Shown here: in pieces, positions 25,054-38,877 of the stretch
How the letters are laid out: each line of letters begins with the position of its first letter
Position numbering within the stretch: position 1 is the first letter of the stretch
NCBI GenBank assembly: GCA_024760905.1
Contig: CM045731.1
Location: 22,733,001 to 22,797,000 of the forward strand
Source: Plotosus lineatus
Taxonomy: Eukaryota > Chordata > Actinopteri > Siluriformes > Plotosidae
Direction: 5' to 3'
Length of the DNA stretch: 64,000 nt
Position numbers and translations under genes: made by a program
Notes under the pieces: model-generated
Databases searched by the model: none
Seen by the model: only the letters and a program-made list of their open reading frames with translations
Told to the model about the DNA's origin: nothing

Positions 25054-25805
25054 ATATAAAAGACAAGTCAATATCAGCAATGAAAACTCCCATTATCCAT
25101 CAAAAACTCCACTAATGTTCGGCACCAATGCAGATTAAAGAAAGACAGAGCAATAAAAAAGATTTGCCTGTAACCACTCAGTAAATAAACCAGAACACCT
25201 GAAAGTCTAAGAAACTTCGACAGCTCCCTCAGGAAAAACAAAGCCACTTGTGTTTACAGGATGAAAGTGTGGTTGCACGTTAACTATTCATAGCAAAAAA
25301 AAAAAAAAAAAAACACAAGGATCTCTCTGATTTTCAGTAAGCAGGTTCGGTGGAATTAGTCAAGATGGTAGCCTAGCACGCTATGCAACACCTGCTTGGG
25401 AGGGGATAAAAACCCAGGCGTAGTTGCATTTTAACAGTCATACTCTCAGCTTGAGGAACATTTATATTGGCAGAGAATGAAACAAGCCATGTATGTTTGA
25501 CCGACAGCAATGTCAGCATTCAAAGGAGGTTCAGGAAGCTAATTAGGGGAGGAATGCAAGCGGTTGCAGAGAGAGGAGAAGGAAGGAACTGACATTCCTT
25601 GTCTGACTGAAAGAGAAAGTTGCGGCTTATGAAAGGTGGTTAATTGATGCTTAGGTATGTCGCCTTTCAAGAACGGAATGAATTTCCGAAATAAAGTTTC
25701 CATCTTTCTCACTCTGTGTTTCACTTCCTTCATCACTGCCTCAACTTTTTTGCTCAGAGGCTACATGGATACTGGGCTAATGGGAATAATACTTTACTAT
25801 CATGA
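25054..25805. other. Unassigned stretch
   Basis: No gene or recognised repeat, apart from an A run near 25,295. Confidence 0.4.
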
Positions 25806-25807
25806 GT

Positions 25808-26025
25808 TACGATGGCATGCTGGCATAGTGCTTAGCATGTCCGCCTCACAGCAAGAAGGTCCTGGGTTTAAGTCCAGGGTTCGGGCATCTCTATGTGGAG
25901 TTTCCATGTTCTTCCTGTGCTTGTACGGGTTTCCTCCCACAGTCCAAAGGCGTTCACATCCGGCTTGTTTTCTGTTCCTAATTACCCCTAGATGTGGATG
26001 TGAGTGTGAATTGTTGTAATTTGAG
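25808..26025 (+). mobile_element. SINE-C copy, 3' truncated
   Basis: Head GGCATAGTGCTTAGCATGTC with GGGTTTAAGTCCAGGG. The body includes CGGGTTTCCTCCCACAGTCC and stops at GTGAGTGTGAATTG, before the tail. Confidence 0.75.
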
Positions 26026-28930
<2,905 letters not shown>

Positions 28931-28932
28931 GA

Positions 28933-29130
28933 ACAGGGCAGTGGTGGCTTAGTGGTTAAGTTGATGGGTTACTGTTCTAAAGCCCAGTGTTTCAATCCCC
29001 TCTGTCACCACTGTTGGGCCCTAGAGCAAGGCCCTTAATACTCAATTGCTCAGTTGTATTAATGAAAACAGATAATTGTGAGTTGCTCCGGATAAGAGTG
29101 TCTACAAAAGTGCTGTAAATGTAAACAACG
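28933..29130 (+). mobile_element. SINE-D, a further tRNA-derived SINE
   Basis: Head GTGGTGGCTTAGTGGTTAAG, then the phrase GGGCCCTAGAGCAAGGCCC, ending in GTGCTGTAAATGTAAA. This phrase and ending recur in fish SINEs as I know them. It is distinct from SINE-A, -B and -C. Confidence 0.75.
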
Positions 29131-29630
29131 TCAAGGGTTATTATGTAGCTTAGAAGGAAATATCAAATCCTTTGCCGAGGTTGGACAGTTGATGATAACA
29201 TCATCTCAGGCATTACGGCAAAACACCAGCATTTTAAACATTTGTGCACTACAGTAATTCACACATATAATATTACACATATAATATATATCCTTATATC
29301 TATCTATTTATCTATATACATATATTGTCAACCAAAAATGAACAATTCCTATCTGCCATTTCATTCAAATGGAAAAAAGACCTTGTTAAATCTCGGTTGA
29401 TAATATGGCAGTAGACTTGTCATATAAACATAGAATAAACATAGAACATATGTTGAAATGAGCCAGACTACTGCTTGCGTAAGTGCCTGCTGTGAGCAGT
29501 GTATGAATAGCGTGTTCACCAGATGGTACAGCTCTCAAAATAGCTATCCATGCTGGAAGTGCATGAGCCATGCTCCAGACTGGAAAAAACTCAGAACAAT
29601 TTAGTGTTTCCTGAAACATAGGGAAATACA
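29131..29630. other. Unassigned stretch
   Basis: No gene or recognised element. Confidence 0.4.
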
Positions 29631-29631
29631 T

Positions 29632-29885
29632 TCATTTATTTTCTGAACCACTTAATCCTAATTAGGGTCACAAGGAGGCTGGTGCCCATCTCAGCCAACT
29701 GTGGGCAAGGGCACAGTACACCCTGGACAGCTTGCCAGTCTATCACAAGGCAGAAACCTGCTAACGGCTATGTAATTACTGTTGTTGAAAGTCAGCAATG
29801 GTTCTTTAACATGAACCGAAGACCATCGACAGTGAGAGACATGATTGGCCTTTGATAACCCAGTTAGCTGTACAGGGGGTGGCAG
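29632..29885 (-). mobile_element. SINE-A copy, head truncated
   Basis: Reverse tail (CTTAATCCTAATTAGGGTCA) and middle (AAAGTCAGCAATGGTTCTTT, TTTGATAACCCAGTTAGC), stopping at the GGGGG run before the head. Confidence 0.8.
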
Positions 29886-29912
29886 AAATTAATATATATG
29901 TTTATATATATA

Positions 29913-31432
29913 CTAATCCTTCTCAAAAAATTAGCATATTGTGATAAAGTTAATTATTTTCTGTAATGTACTGATAAAAATTAAACTTTCATATATTTTA
30001 GATTCATTGCACCCCAACTAAAATATTTCAGGTGTTTTATTGTTTTAATACTGATGATTTGGGCATACAGCTCATGAAAACCCAAAATTCCTAGCTCCAA
30101 AAATTAGCATATTTCATCCGACCAATTAAAAAAAGTGTTTTTAATACAAAAAAAGTAAACCTTTAAATAATTATGTTCAGTTATGCACTCAATACTTGGT
30201 CAGGAATCCTTTTGCAGAAATGACTGCTTCAATGCGGCGTGGCATGGAGGCAATCAGCCTGTGGCACTGCTGAGGTGTTATGGAGGCCCAGGATGCTTCG
30301 ATAGCGGCCTTAAGCTCATCCACAGTGTTGGGTCTGGTGTCTCTCAACTTTCTCTTCACAAAATCCCACAGATTCTCTATGGGGTTCAGGTCAGGACAGT
30401 TGGCAGGCCAATTGAGCACAGTCATACCATGGTCAATAAACCATTTAGCAGTGGTTTTGGCACTATGAGCAGGTGCCAGGTCGTGCTGAAAAATGAAATC
30501 TTCATCTCCATAAAGCTTTTCAGCAGATGGAAGCATGAAGTGCTCCAAAATCTCCTGATAGCTAGCTGCATTGCCCCTACCCTTGATAAAACACAGTGGA
30601 CCAACACCAGCAGCTGACATGGCACCCCAGACCATCACTGACTGGGTACTTGACACTGGACTTCAGGCATTTTGGCATTTCCTTCTCCCCAGTCTTCCTC
30701 CAGACTCTGGCACCTTGATTTCCGAATGACATGCAAAATTTGCTTTCATCCGAAAAATGTACTTTGGACCACTGAGCAACAGTCCAGTGCTGCTTCTCTG
30801 TAGCCCAGGTCAGGCGCTTCTGCTGCTTTTTCTGGTTTAAAAGTGGCTTGACCTGGGGAATGTGGCACCTGTAGCCCAGTCCATTGCTTCCACAGGTCCC
30901 CAAAGGTCTGGGATCCGCCCTTCTCCACAATCTTTCTCAGGGTCCGGTCACCTCTTCTGGTTGTGCAGTGTTTTCTGCCACACTTTTTCCTTCCCACAGA
31001 CGTCCCACTGAGGTGCCTTGACACAGCACTCTGGGAACAGCCTATTCACTCAGAGATTTCTTTCTGTGTCTTCCCCTCTTGCTTGAGGGTGTGAATGATG
31101 GCCTTCTGGATAGCAGTCAGGTCAGCAGTCTTACCCATGATTGCGGTTTTGAGTAATGAACCAGGCTGGGAGTTTTTAAAAGCCTCAGGAATCTTTTGCA
31201 GGTGTTTAGAGTTAATTGGTTGATTCAGATGATTAGGTTAATAGCTCGTTTAGAGTACCTTTTCATGATATGCTAATTTTTTGAGATAGGAATTTTGGGT
31301 TTTCATGAGCTGGATGCAAAAATCATCAGTATTAAAACAATAAAACACCTGAAATATTTTAGTTGGGGTGCAATGAATCTAAAATATATGAAAGTTTAAT
31401 TTTTATCAGTACATTACAGAAAATAATGAAAA
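29913..31432 (-). mobile_element. Tc1-like transposon (family B), one end lost
   Basis: The left terminal repeat begins CTAATCCTTCTCAAAAAATT after TA. Inverted similarity to 31,255-31,432 covers about 190 bp (TTGCACCCCAACTAAAATAT against its reverse). The right outer end is missing and SINE-B tail sequence starts there instead. The transposase is on the minus strand. Confidence 0.9.
30189..31141 (-). pseudogene. Tc1-like transposase pseudogene (family B)
   Basis: On the minus strand the reading starts with Met at 31,139-31,141 (MGKTADLTAIQKAIIHTLKQ), a helix-turn-helix region, and hits a stop in SE-stop-IGCSQSAVSRH. It continues as GRKKCGRKHCTTRRGDRTLRK, then shifts frame to TWATEKQHWTVAQWSKVHFS with the first catalytic Asp in FSDESKF. 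The frame 30,189-30,656 gives the second Asp (FQHDLAPAHS) and Glu (CPDLNPIENLWD), ending in VISAKGFLTKY. At least one stop and two frame changes mark it as dead, although all three catalytic residues remain readable. Confidence 0.88.
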
Positions 31433-31555
31433 AAATGGGTTGTGACAGGAAGGGCATCCGACGTAAAAACCTCTGCCAAATCAAATGTGCGAATCAGATG
31501 ATTCGCTGTGGTGACTCCCGAGTAAAAGGGAAAAAGCCGAAAGGAAGACAGACAC
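31433..31555 (+). mobile_element. SINE-B tail fragment
   Basis: Only the LINE-derived part of SINE-B is present: GGGTTGTGACAGGAAGGGCA, CCAAATCAAATGTGCGAATC, GATTCGCTGTGGTGACTCC and AAGCCGAAAGGAAGACA. It replaces the end of the Tc1-like element and runs into a (CA)n(TA)n tract. Confidence 0.85.
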
Positions 31556-31566
31556 ACACACACATA

Positions 31567-31597
<31 letters not shown>

Positions 31598-31607
31598 AGA
31601 TATCGTC
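31556..31607. repeat. (CA)n(TA)n(GATATA)n tract
   Basis: A compound tract between the 3' ends of a SINE-B and a reverse LINE, which therefore meet tail to tail. Confidence 0.9.
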
Positions 31608-34009
31608 TTCTTCTTCTTTCAGGGGTCGCCACAGCAAACCATCTACCTCCATCTCACCCTATCCTCTGCATCTTCTACTTTTACTCCAACTACCTTCATG
31701 TTCTCCTTCGCCACATCCATAAATCTTCTCTTTGGTCTTCCTCTCGGCCTTCTGCCTGGTAGTTCCAACCTCAGCATCCTACAACCAATATACTCACTAT
31801 CCCTCCTCCGTACACATCCAAACCATCTTAATCTAGGCTCTCTGACTTTGTCACCAAAACCTCGAACATGTGCTGTCCCTCTGATGTGTTCATTCCTGAT
31901 CCTATCCATTGTCGTTACTCCCAAAGAGTACCTCAGACCACAGACCACTCTACCACATTTCCTCTCTCGACACCCTGTCATATGCTTTCTCCAGATCCAC
32001 AAAGGCACAATGCAGCTCGCTCTGACATTCTCTGTACTTCTCCATTAACATCCTCAAAGCAATCACTGCATCTGTGATGCTCTTCCTTGGCATGAAACCA
32101 AACTGTTGTTCACAAATGCTGACCTCTGCCCTTCGTCTAGCTTCCACTATTCTTTCCTATAACTTCATCGTATGGCTCATCAACTTTATCCCTCTGTAGT
32201 TGCCACAACTCTGCACATCTCCCTTGTTCTTAAAAATGGGCACAAGCACACTTCTCCATTCCTCTGGCATCCTCTCACTCTCAAAGACCATGTTGAATGT
32301 TCTTGTCAGAAAATCTACTGTTACCTCTTCTATACACTTCCATACCTCCACCAGTATATCATCAGGACCAACTGCCTTTCCACTCTTCATCCTCTTCAAT
32401 GCCCTCCTTACTTCTCCCTTACTAATATTTGCTACTTCCTGGTCCTCAGCAGTTAATACATTTCCCACCCTGTTCTTAATCACTCTAACTTGTTACAAGT
32501 CCTTCCCATCTCTATTTCTCTGCTGTGCCAACCTGTATAAATCATTTTCTCCCTCTTTACTGTCCAACGTAGCATACACGTCATCATATGCCCTCTGTTT
32601 GGCCTTTAACACCGCTACTTTTGCCTTACACTGTGTCACCCTGTACTCCTGTTTACTCTCTTCAGTCCTCTCTATGTCCCATTTCTTCTTAGCTTACCTT
32701 TTCTTTTGTACACACTCCTGCACTTCCTCATTCCACCACCAAGTCTCCTGTCTCCTTATGTACTTTGCTTCCAGAGGACACACCAAGTACTCTCCTACCT
32801 GTCTCCGTGATCACATTAGCTGTAGTTGTCCAGTCATCTGGAAGCACTTCCTGACCACCCAGAGCCTGTTTCAACTCCTCCTTGAAGACAACATGACACT
32901 CTTCCTTTTGTATTTGTATTTGTATTTGTATTTGAATTTTGTATTTTGCTCTGCCTTTGCCTTCTTTACCTTCCTCACTATCAGCGTCATCCTGCACTCC
33001 ACCATCCTATGCTGTTTGGCAACACTCTCACCCACTACTACTTTGCAGTCACTGACTTCCTTCAAATTACATCACCTACACAAGATGTAGTCTACCTGTG
33101 TGCTCCTACCTCCACTTTTATAAGTCACCCTATGCTCCTGTCTCTTCTGGAAGAAAGTATTCACCACAGCCATTTCCATCCTTTTTGCAAAATCGATCAA
33201 CATCTGTCCTTCTGTATTCCTGTCCTAGATACCAAGCCTGCCCATCACTTCCTCATCCCCTCTGTTGCCTGAACCAACATGTCCATTGAAGTCTGCCCCA
33301 ATGACCACTCTTTCACCTCAGGGAGTACTCTGCATCACTTCATTTAACTCACTCCAGAATCTCTCCTTCTCTTTTAGCTCACATCCTGCCTGTGGGGCAT
33401 AAGCACTAACAACATTGAACATCCCACCTTCAATTTCTAACTTGAGACTCATCACTCTGTCTGACACTCTTTCAACTGCAAGAACATTCCTGACAAACCC
33501 CTCATTCAAGATGACTCCTATTCCATTTCTCTTCCCATCCACACCATGAAAAAATAACTTAAAGCTCACTCCTAAGCTTCAAGCCTTGCTACCTTTCCGC
33601 CTGGTCTCCTGAACACACAGTATGTCCACCTTTGTCCTCTGCATCATGTCAGCCAGCTCTCTCTCTTTTCCTCTTATAGTTCCAACATTCAAAGTCCCTA
33701 CTCTCAGTCCTAGACTCATGCTTTTCCTCTCCTCCCTCTGCCTACAGATACGCCTCCCGCCTCTCCTTCTTCGACCAACAGTTGTCCAATTTCCACCAGC
33801 ACCCTGTTGGTTAACAGCACTGATGGCGGTCATTGTTAACCCGGGCCCCAACCGATCTGGTATGAAATTTGTCTTTATGATTTGCATTTTGTTTTGTGGC
33901 AAAAGTTTTAAGCCGGTTGCATTTCCTGCCGCAACCCTTTGCATTTATCCGGGCTTGGGATCAGCGTGAGGGAGGGCCGACGCTTGTTTGTGCCCCCCCT
34001 CACGGCTGC

Positions 34010-34012
<3 letters not shown>
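31608..34012 (-). mobile_element. RTE-like LINE, 5' region present, internal deletion
   Basis: Minus strand. The 5' leader starts near 34,012 beside (TA)n and includes GGGTTGCGGCAGGAAATGCA (about 33,935). The endonuclease follows (33,944-33,579 with GLRVGTLNVGTIRGKERE and VDILCVQETRRKG; then GVILNEGFVRNVLAVERVSD and VVSAYAPQAGCELKEKERF). Connector and RT-start pieces lie at 32,483-32,157 (KRMKSGKAVGPDDI, MPEEWRSVLVPIFKNKGD) and 32,147-31,950 (QFGFMPRKSITDAV, HCAFVDLEKAYDRV). The sequence then jumps to RYSLGVTTMDRIRNEHIRG and the C-terminus (31,643 onward), so the FADD catalytic block is deleted. A TTTGTA repeat near 32,908-32,937 is inserted in the coding region. The 3' end lies against a TA-rich tract. 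It is inactive. Confidence 0.88.

Positions 34013-34040
<28 letters not shown>
34013..34040. repeat. (TA)n microsatellite
   Basis: TA run between the 5' edge of the reverse LINE and the end of a MITE-1 copy. Confidence 0.95.
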
Positions 34041-34044
<4 letters not shown>

Positions 34045-34122
34045 ATCCCTCACTTTCCATAGTTAATTTTGGGACCGAGGTCCCCACGCGACCACCGACT
34101 GATGTATACATGTATATCTTCT

Positions 34123-34246
34123 TTTCTTTCCGGCTTTTCCCTTTTTCAGGGGTCGCCACAGCGAATCATCTGATTCACATGTTTGATTTGGCATCGGTTT
34201 TTACATCGGATGCCCTTCCTGACACAACCCTTTAGCAAGGGTATAT
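34123..34246 (-). mobile_element. SINE-B piece nested in MITE-1
   Basis: Reverse LINE-like tail and 5'-LINE-like segment (TTTCCGGCTTTTCCC, GGGGTCGCCACAGCGAATCA, GCCCTTCCTGACACAACCCT). It ends at AGCAAGGG and is truncated before the middle and head. Confidence 0.85.
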
Positions 34247-34281
34247 GTGTATATAATATCAATAAATACATCTTCAATGCA

Positions 34282-34590
34282 GGGCAGTCGTGGCCTAGTG
34301 GTATAGGGAAGTGGATTGCTGATCATAAGGTTGGGGTTTAGAGTTCCATTTTCCACAAGGTTGTCAATGTCCCCCCCCAGTGCAGCTAACTGGGTGAGCA
34401 AAGGCCGACCATGTCTCTCACTGTCTATGGTGTGAGGCATGTAATAGAACCATTGATGACTTTCGACACAAGTAGGCTGCAAAGCCATCAGCGTGTTTCC
34501 GCCCTGTGATGGCCTGGTGAGCTGTCCAGGGTGTACTCTGCCCTCGCCCGGAGACAGCTGGATTAATTAGGATTCAGCAGTTACAGAAAA
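34282..34590 (+). mobile_element. SINE-A copy nested in MITE-1
   Basis: Head GGGCAGTCGTGGCCTAGTGG, middle AACTGGGTGAGCAAAGGCCG, and tail GGATTAATTAGGATTCAGCA. Flanks CATCTTCAATGC and CATATTAAATGC look like a diverged target duplication. Confidence 0.82.
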
Positions 34591-34968
34591 TCATGACATA
34601 TTAAATGCTATAAATGCTTATAATAAAAATTAAACATTAAAAAATAATGCATAAGATGTAAATATAATATAAATACATACACATACAGGAAACCTGCATG
34701 CACGTCGAAGCGTCCACGCACTCAGATGTGCACCTCATAAAAATGTAACTAGTTTTGATGGGAGGTTTTGAGTTGTTTTTATTTTGTGTTTGTTTAGGGT
34801 TTTTTTTTTTTTTTTGCATTATTGGCCTTGTTTTGTGATATTTTCCTTAACTTTTCCCCCCATTCTTCCTTAATTCCTTATTTTTTTAATTTGATGAATA
34901 TTAAAAACAAACAAAAAAATGGCATGCACTGAAGCCGCATGATTTGAAGGGCGAAGTAGCACAGGATC

Positions 34969-35124
<156 letters not shown>

Positions 35125-35280
35125 ACGGCTGCAAAGCCGTCAGCGTGTTTCTGTCCCTTGCTAAAAAGGGTTGTGACAGGAAGGGCATCCGACGTAAAAA
35201 ACCTCTGCTAAATCAGACATACGAATCAGATGATTCGCTGTGGCGACTCCTGAGTAAAAAAGGGAAAAAGCCGAAAGGAA

Positions 35281-35283
<3 letters not shown>
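35125..35283 (+). mobile_element. SINE-B copy, 5' truncated, inside (TA)n
   Basis: Begins at GACGGCTGCAAAGCCGTCAG, then AAAAGGGTTGTGACAGGAAG, CAGATGATTCGCTGTGGCG and GCCGAAAGGAAGAC. TA-rich sequence lies on both sides. Confidence 0.88.

Positions 35284-35354
<71 letters not shown>
35284..35354. repeat. (TA)n(GA)n compound microsatellite
   Basis: About 18 TA units then about 18 GA units. Confidence 0.97.
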
Positions 35355-35357
<3 letters not shown>

Positions 35358-35530
35358 TTCTGAGTAGATCCTTCCGTAAGAGAGTGCTCGATACTTTTTC
35401 GTAGAGCAAATAAAAATAAAAATAAAAGGACAGGACAAAGACTTTCTATTGAAACTTTATTTATCACTACATATCTGTTTTGAGGGGTGGTGAAACCATC
35501 CTCTCTGTTCAGGTTCAGTAACTTCTCCAG
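35355..35530. other. Unassigned short stretch
   Basis: Nothing recognised between the GA tract and the Tc1-like remnant. Confidence 0.35.
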
Positions 35531-36490
35531 GTCAAGCCACTTTTGAACCAGAAACAGCGGCAGAGGAGCCTGACCTGGGCTACAGAGAAGCAGCACTGGA
35601 CTGTTGCTCAGTGGTCCAAAGGACTTTTTTCGGATGAAAGCAAATTTTGCATGTCATTCGAAAATCAAGGTGCCAGAGTCTGGAGGAAGACTGGGGAGAA
35701 GGAAATGCCAAAATGCTTGAAGTCCAGTGTCAAGTACCCACAGTCAGTGATGGTCTGGGGTGCCATGTCAGCTGCTGGTGTTGATCCACTGTGTTTTATC
35801 AAGGGCAGGGTCAATGCAGCTAGCTATCAGGAGATTTTGAAGCACTTCATGCTTCCATCTGCTGAAAAGCTTTATGGAGATGAAGATTTCATTTTTCAGC
35901 ACAACCTGGCCCCTGCTCACAGTGCCAAAACCACTGCTCAATGGTTTACTGACCATGGTATTACTGTGCTCAATTGGCTTGCCAACTGTCCTGACCTGAA
36001 CCCCATAGAGAATCTGTGTACCTGAATCTGTGGGATATTGTGAAGAGAAAGTTGAGAGACACCAGACCCAACACTGTGGATGAGCTTAAGGCCGCTATCG
36101 AAGCATCCTGGGCCTCCATAACACCTCAGCAGTGCCACAGGCTGATTGCCTCCATGCCACGCCGCATTGAAGCAGTCATTTCTGCAAAAGGATTCCCAAC
36201 CAAGTATTGAGTGCATAACTGAACATAATTATTTGAAGGTTGACTTTTTTTTGTTTTAAAAACACTTTTTTTCATTGGTCTGATAAAATATGCTAATTTT
36301 TTGATATAGGAATTTTGGGTTTTCATGAGCTGTATGCCAAAATCATCAGTATTAAAACAATAAAAGACCTGAAATATTTCAGTTGGGGTGCAATGAATCT
36401 AAAATATATGAAAGTTTAATTTTTATCAGTCCATTACAGAAAATAATGAACTTTATCACAATATGCTAATTTTTTGAGAAGGACTAGTAT
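35531..36490 (+). mobile_element. Tc1-like transposon (family B), 5' truncated
   Basis: Same family as 29,913-31,432, opposite orientation. It starts inside the transposase and ends with a complete 3' terminal repeat (GCTAATTTTTTGAGAAGGAC followed by TAGTATA), so it supplies the end that the other copy lacks. Confidence 0.88.
35543..36210 (+). pseudogene. Tc1-like transposase pseudogene (family B), second copy
   Basis: The frame 35,543-36,025 covers the catalytic core: first Asp in LFSDESKFCM, a GARVWRKTGEKEMPK strand region and VMVWGAMSAAGVDPL. The second catalytic position reads FQHNLAPAHS, so Asp is replaced by Asn, and the Glu is in CPDLNPIENL. A 14-bp insertion duplicating TGAATCTGTG-type sequence shifts the frame at about 36,017. 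The C-terminus continues at 36,022-36,210 (NTVDELKAAIEASW to SAKGFPTKY). The N-terminal DNA-binding part is absent. The Asn change alone should abolish activity. Confidence 0.88.
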
Positions 36491-37484
36491 ATGTCTTGTC
36501 CATATCCTGTGATCTTTAAACAGTGCAACATTAACTTAGCATTAACACCTGCATCTCCAAATGTTTTGCTAAAAAAAAAGATCAGGCTTGTATTAAATGA
36601 ATCTGCTAAGCTGTATTAAAACATCTTCGACAAAGACTTTGAAGATTCAACTTTGATGACATCATCATGGAAGACAAGCGAATGCAAGCACTGGAGTGAA
36701 TCCTATGAGGAATGTTGTATTGAATCCCACAGGAATGCATCCACAAAAATCTAAGATTGCACAACAACAGGGCTGCAAGGGAAACCTCTGCGTGGGAAAG
36801 GTTACCAAACCATACCACAGGATTCCCCTTTACCATTTAAAGCACCAGATCACCCAGTATGAATGGAATGCCACAGAACAGAAATTTGATTAGGGTGTAG
36901 GATAATCCAGAGGGCTTCACTAACCCTTGTTGCTTTCCAGTTCTGTGATGAGTATATGCAGAACTGCCGGCGTGCATTGTTAGTCATTGGTTCGCAAAAA
37001 TAAAGACATGACAATCATATTCTTTGTCAAAGGTGAAAAAATGAAAGCACGCAGCCCTTTTGCTCGGCTTTATACTGGATTCATGTGATATTTAAATGGT
37101 TCTTAGTGGTATTTTGTGATTTTAATACACAATCTAAAGAACATATTGGTGACGATCCATAACCCAGATTCCTAACTTGGCTGTCGAGGACCCCCCCTGC
37201 CAGGCATTTTACTGTTTTCTTTGCTTTAATATATTCACTTCCCCTCTGGGAGGGCTGTTAACATAAAATAGGAATGGGGTCATGAGGACTAGTGTTAGGA
37301 ACTTCGAGAATATTCTTGAGCAATCCGATTATTTTGAATGTGATAGTTTGCTTTAAAGGTGAGCACAGTGTTGCAGTCTTTGTTGGGACACTTTCAGTCA
37401 TAAGATGCAACCTTAATTCCTAGTGTACTGCACCCTGGTTTGAACTGTGATGAGTGCAGCACATTCTAAACTCAGTTGTACAGT
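36491..37484. other. Unassigned stretch
   Basis: No gene or recognised element. Confidence 0.4.
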
Positions 37485-37830
37485 ATGCGTTTTTCTGAGA
37501 AACGCGGTGTGTATTGGTTAGCATGTCCACAGCAAGTATGTCCTGGTTTGATTCCTAGGCTCATGCAATTCTATGTGGAATTTCCCTGTTTTGTCCATGC
37601 TTGGGTGGGTTTCCTCCTGGTACTCTGGTTTCACAGTCCGAAAACATGCACATTAGGCTAATTTGCTGTTTCAAATTGACATTAGGTATGGACGTGAGTG
37701 TGAATGGTTGTGTTTGTTGTTCTGTGATGGTCTGGAGGCTGTTTAGAGTGTACCCTGCCTTTTCTGCGGTGTTGGCTATGATAGGCACCAGCTAATAGGC
37801 TTAAGCAGCTCAGAAAAGTGAGTGAGTGGG
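37485..37830 (+). mobile_element. SINE-C copy
   Basis: Head GTATTGGTTAGCATGTCCAC and GGTTTGATTCCTAGG. The body contains GGGTTTCCTCCTGGTACTCT and AACATGCACATTAGGCTAA. The tail is short (GCTTAAGCAGCTCAGAAAAG) and ends in GAGTGAGTGGGTGAATG. Confidence 0.78.
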
Positions 37831-38089
37831 TGAATGATTATTCTTCTTTCCATTTGCTGGTCCAAACCTATTACACTTTGGCTAAAGTAAACCATGCCAA
37901 TACTACCAGTGGCTATTATGTTGGATTGGGAGGCAGTCTTTCTCAGAGATAGGTTGAGCAAATTTGTAAATATAGACATAGTCGCCAGTTGACAAGCACA
38001 CTGCTATAGAATTGATCTGGCAAGTTATCCACAGCAAATTTCAGCATGACCAAATATTTTTGTGAAAGAGCGACCCAGAAGGCTAAGTA

Positions 38090-38877
38090 CAGTGATACCT
38101 CTGCTCACAAACATAATTGGTTCCCAGAAAGTGTGTGTGAGGCGAAAAGTTCATCTTCCGAACATTTATTTCCCATAAGAAACCATTAAAATGAGAATAA
38201 TCCGTTCCGAGGTCCCCATAAAACATAATTTTCTACTAAATAAGCCTTAAAACTACACAAAAATATACCTTATTTTATGTATAATAAATGTCTATTGTAT
38301 TGTAATTAAAGAAATAAACTGTACTGTATAATAAAGTCGTTTTATTTACCTTTGTGATGGTAGTTGATGGCTTGATGGAATGGAGTGGGAGGAGGAGGGA
38401 GGGAGGTACTTACTGTTTGGAAGGAAAGTTTGGAAACGCCTACTGTTTGGAAACACCCTTAGCCACACACGAACCCTTAATAGCTTCCTTGTTCTTAAGG
38501 ATGGCAGCAATGGTAGACTTAGCGTACTGGTACTGGGACGCTGAGTCACACAAACGCACACCTCGTTCGTGTTTTTCAATGATCTCCGCCTGTGGTGGGG
38601 TCTTTTTCGGTCCCATAATAGCAAAAGTACACTCAATATGGTCCAAAATGTCTAGCAAACACAAACCACTTCCGCACTCAAAGAAAGGGGGTGACGAACT
38701 GTGACGCCATGAGCGTGCGTCAGCTTCTCATGGCCGCCACCGTGGCGCTGTTCGACCGCGTGGTTTGGTTCGTCCGCCGAAAACTAGTTCGTCAGCAGAG
38801 ACTATATGCTCGCAAATTTAATGTTCTTGAGGCGAAAAGTTCATGAGCTTAAGCGTTCGTCAGCGGAGGTTTTACTG
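38090..38877 (-). mobile_element. Tigger-like (pogo) element with TA duplication
   Basis: Ends CAGTGATACCTCTGCTCAC and the reverse of GTCAGCGGAGGTTTTACTG, flanked by TA at 38,088-38,089 and 38,878-38,879. Longer inverted similarity includes GGCGAAAAGTTCAT on both sides. The start of a Tigger-type transposase is on the minus strand. At 788 bp it is strongly internally deleted. Confidence 0.85.
38440..38616 (-). pseudogene. Tigger-like transposase N-terminal remnant
   Basis: The minus-strand Met at 38,614-38,616 opens MGPKKTPPQAEIIEKHERGV, continuing with STIAAILKNKEAIKG. This matches the start and first helix-turn-helix (CENP-B N-terminal type) of Tigger transposases as I know them. A stop follows after about 58 residues. 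The second DNA-binding domain and the whole DDE domain are missing. Confidence 0.82.

Noticed and set aside
32200..33090. A 296-codon + strand frame
   Set aside because: It is the antisense shadow of the reverse LINE at 31,608-34,012.
38090..38877. A host gene encoding the MGPKKT protein
   Set aside because: It lies between pogo-type inverted ends with TA duplication and reads as a Tigger transposase start, cut short.
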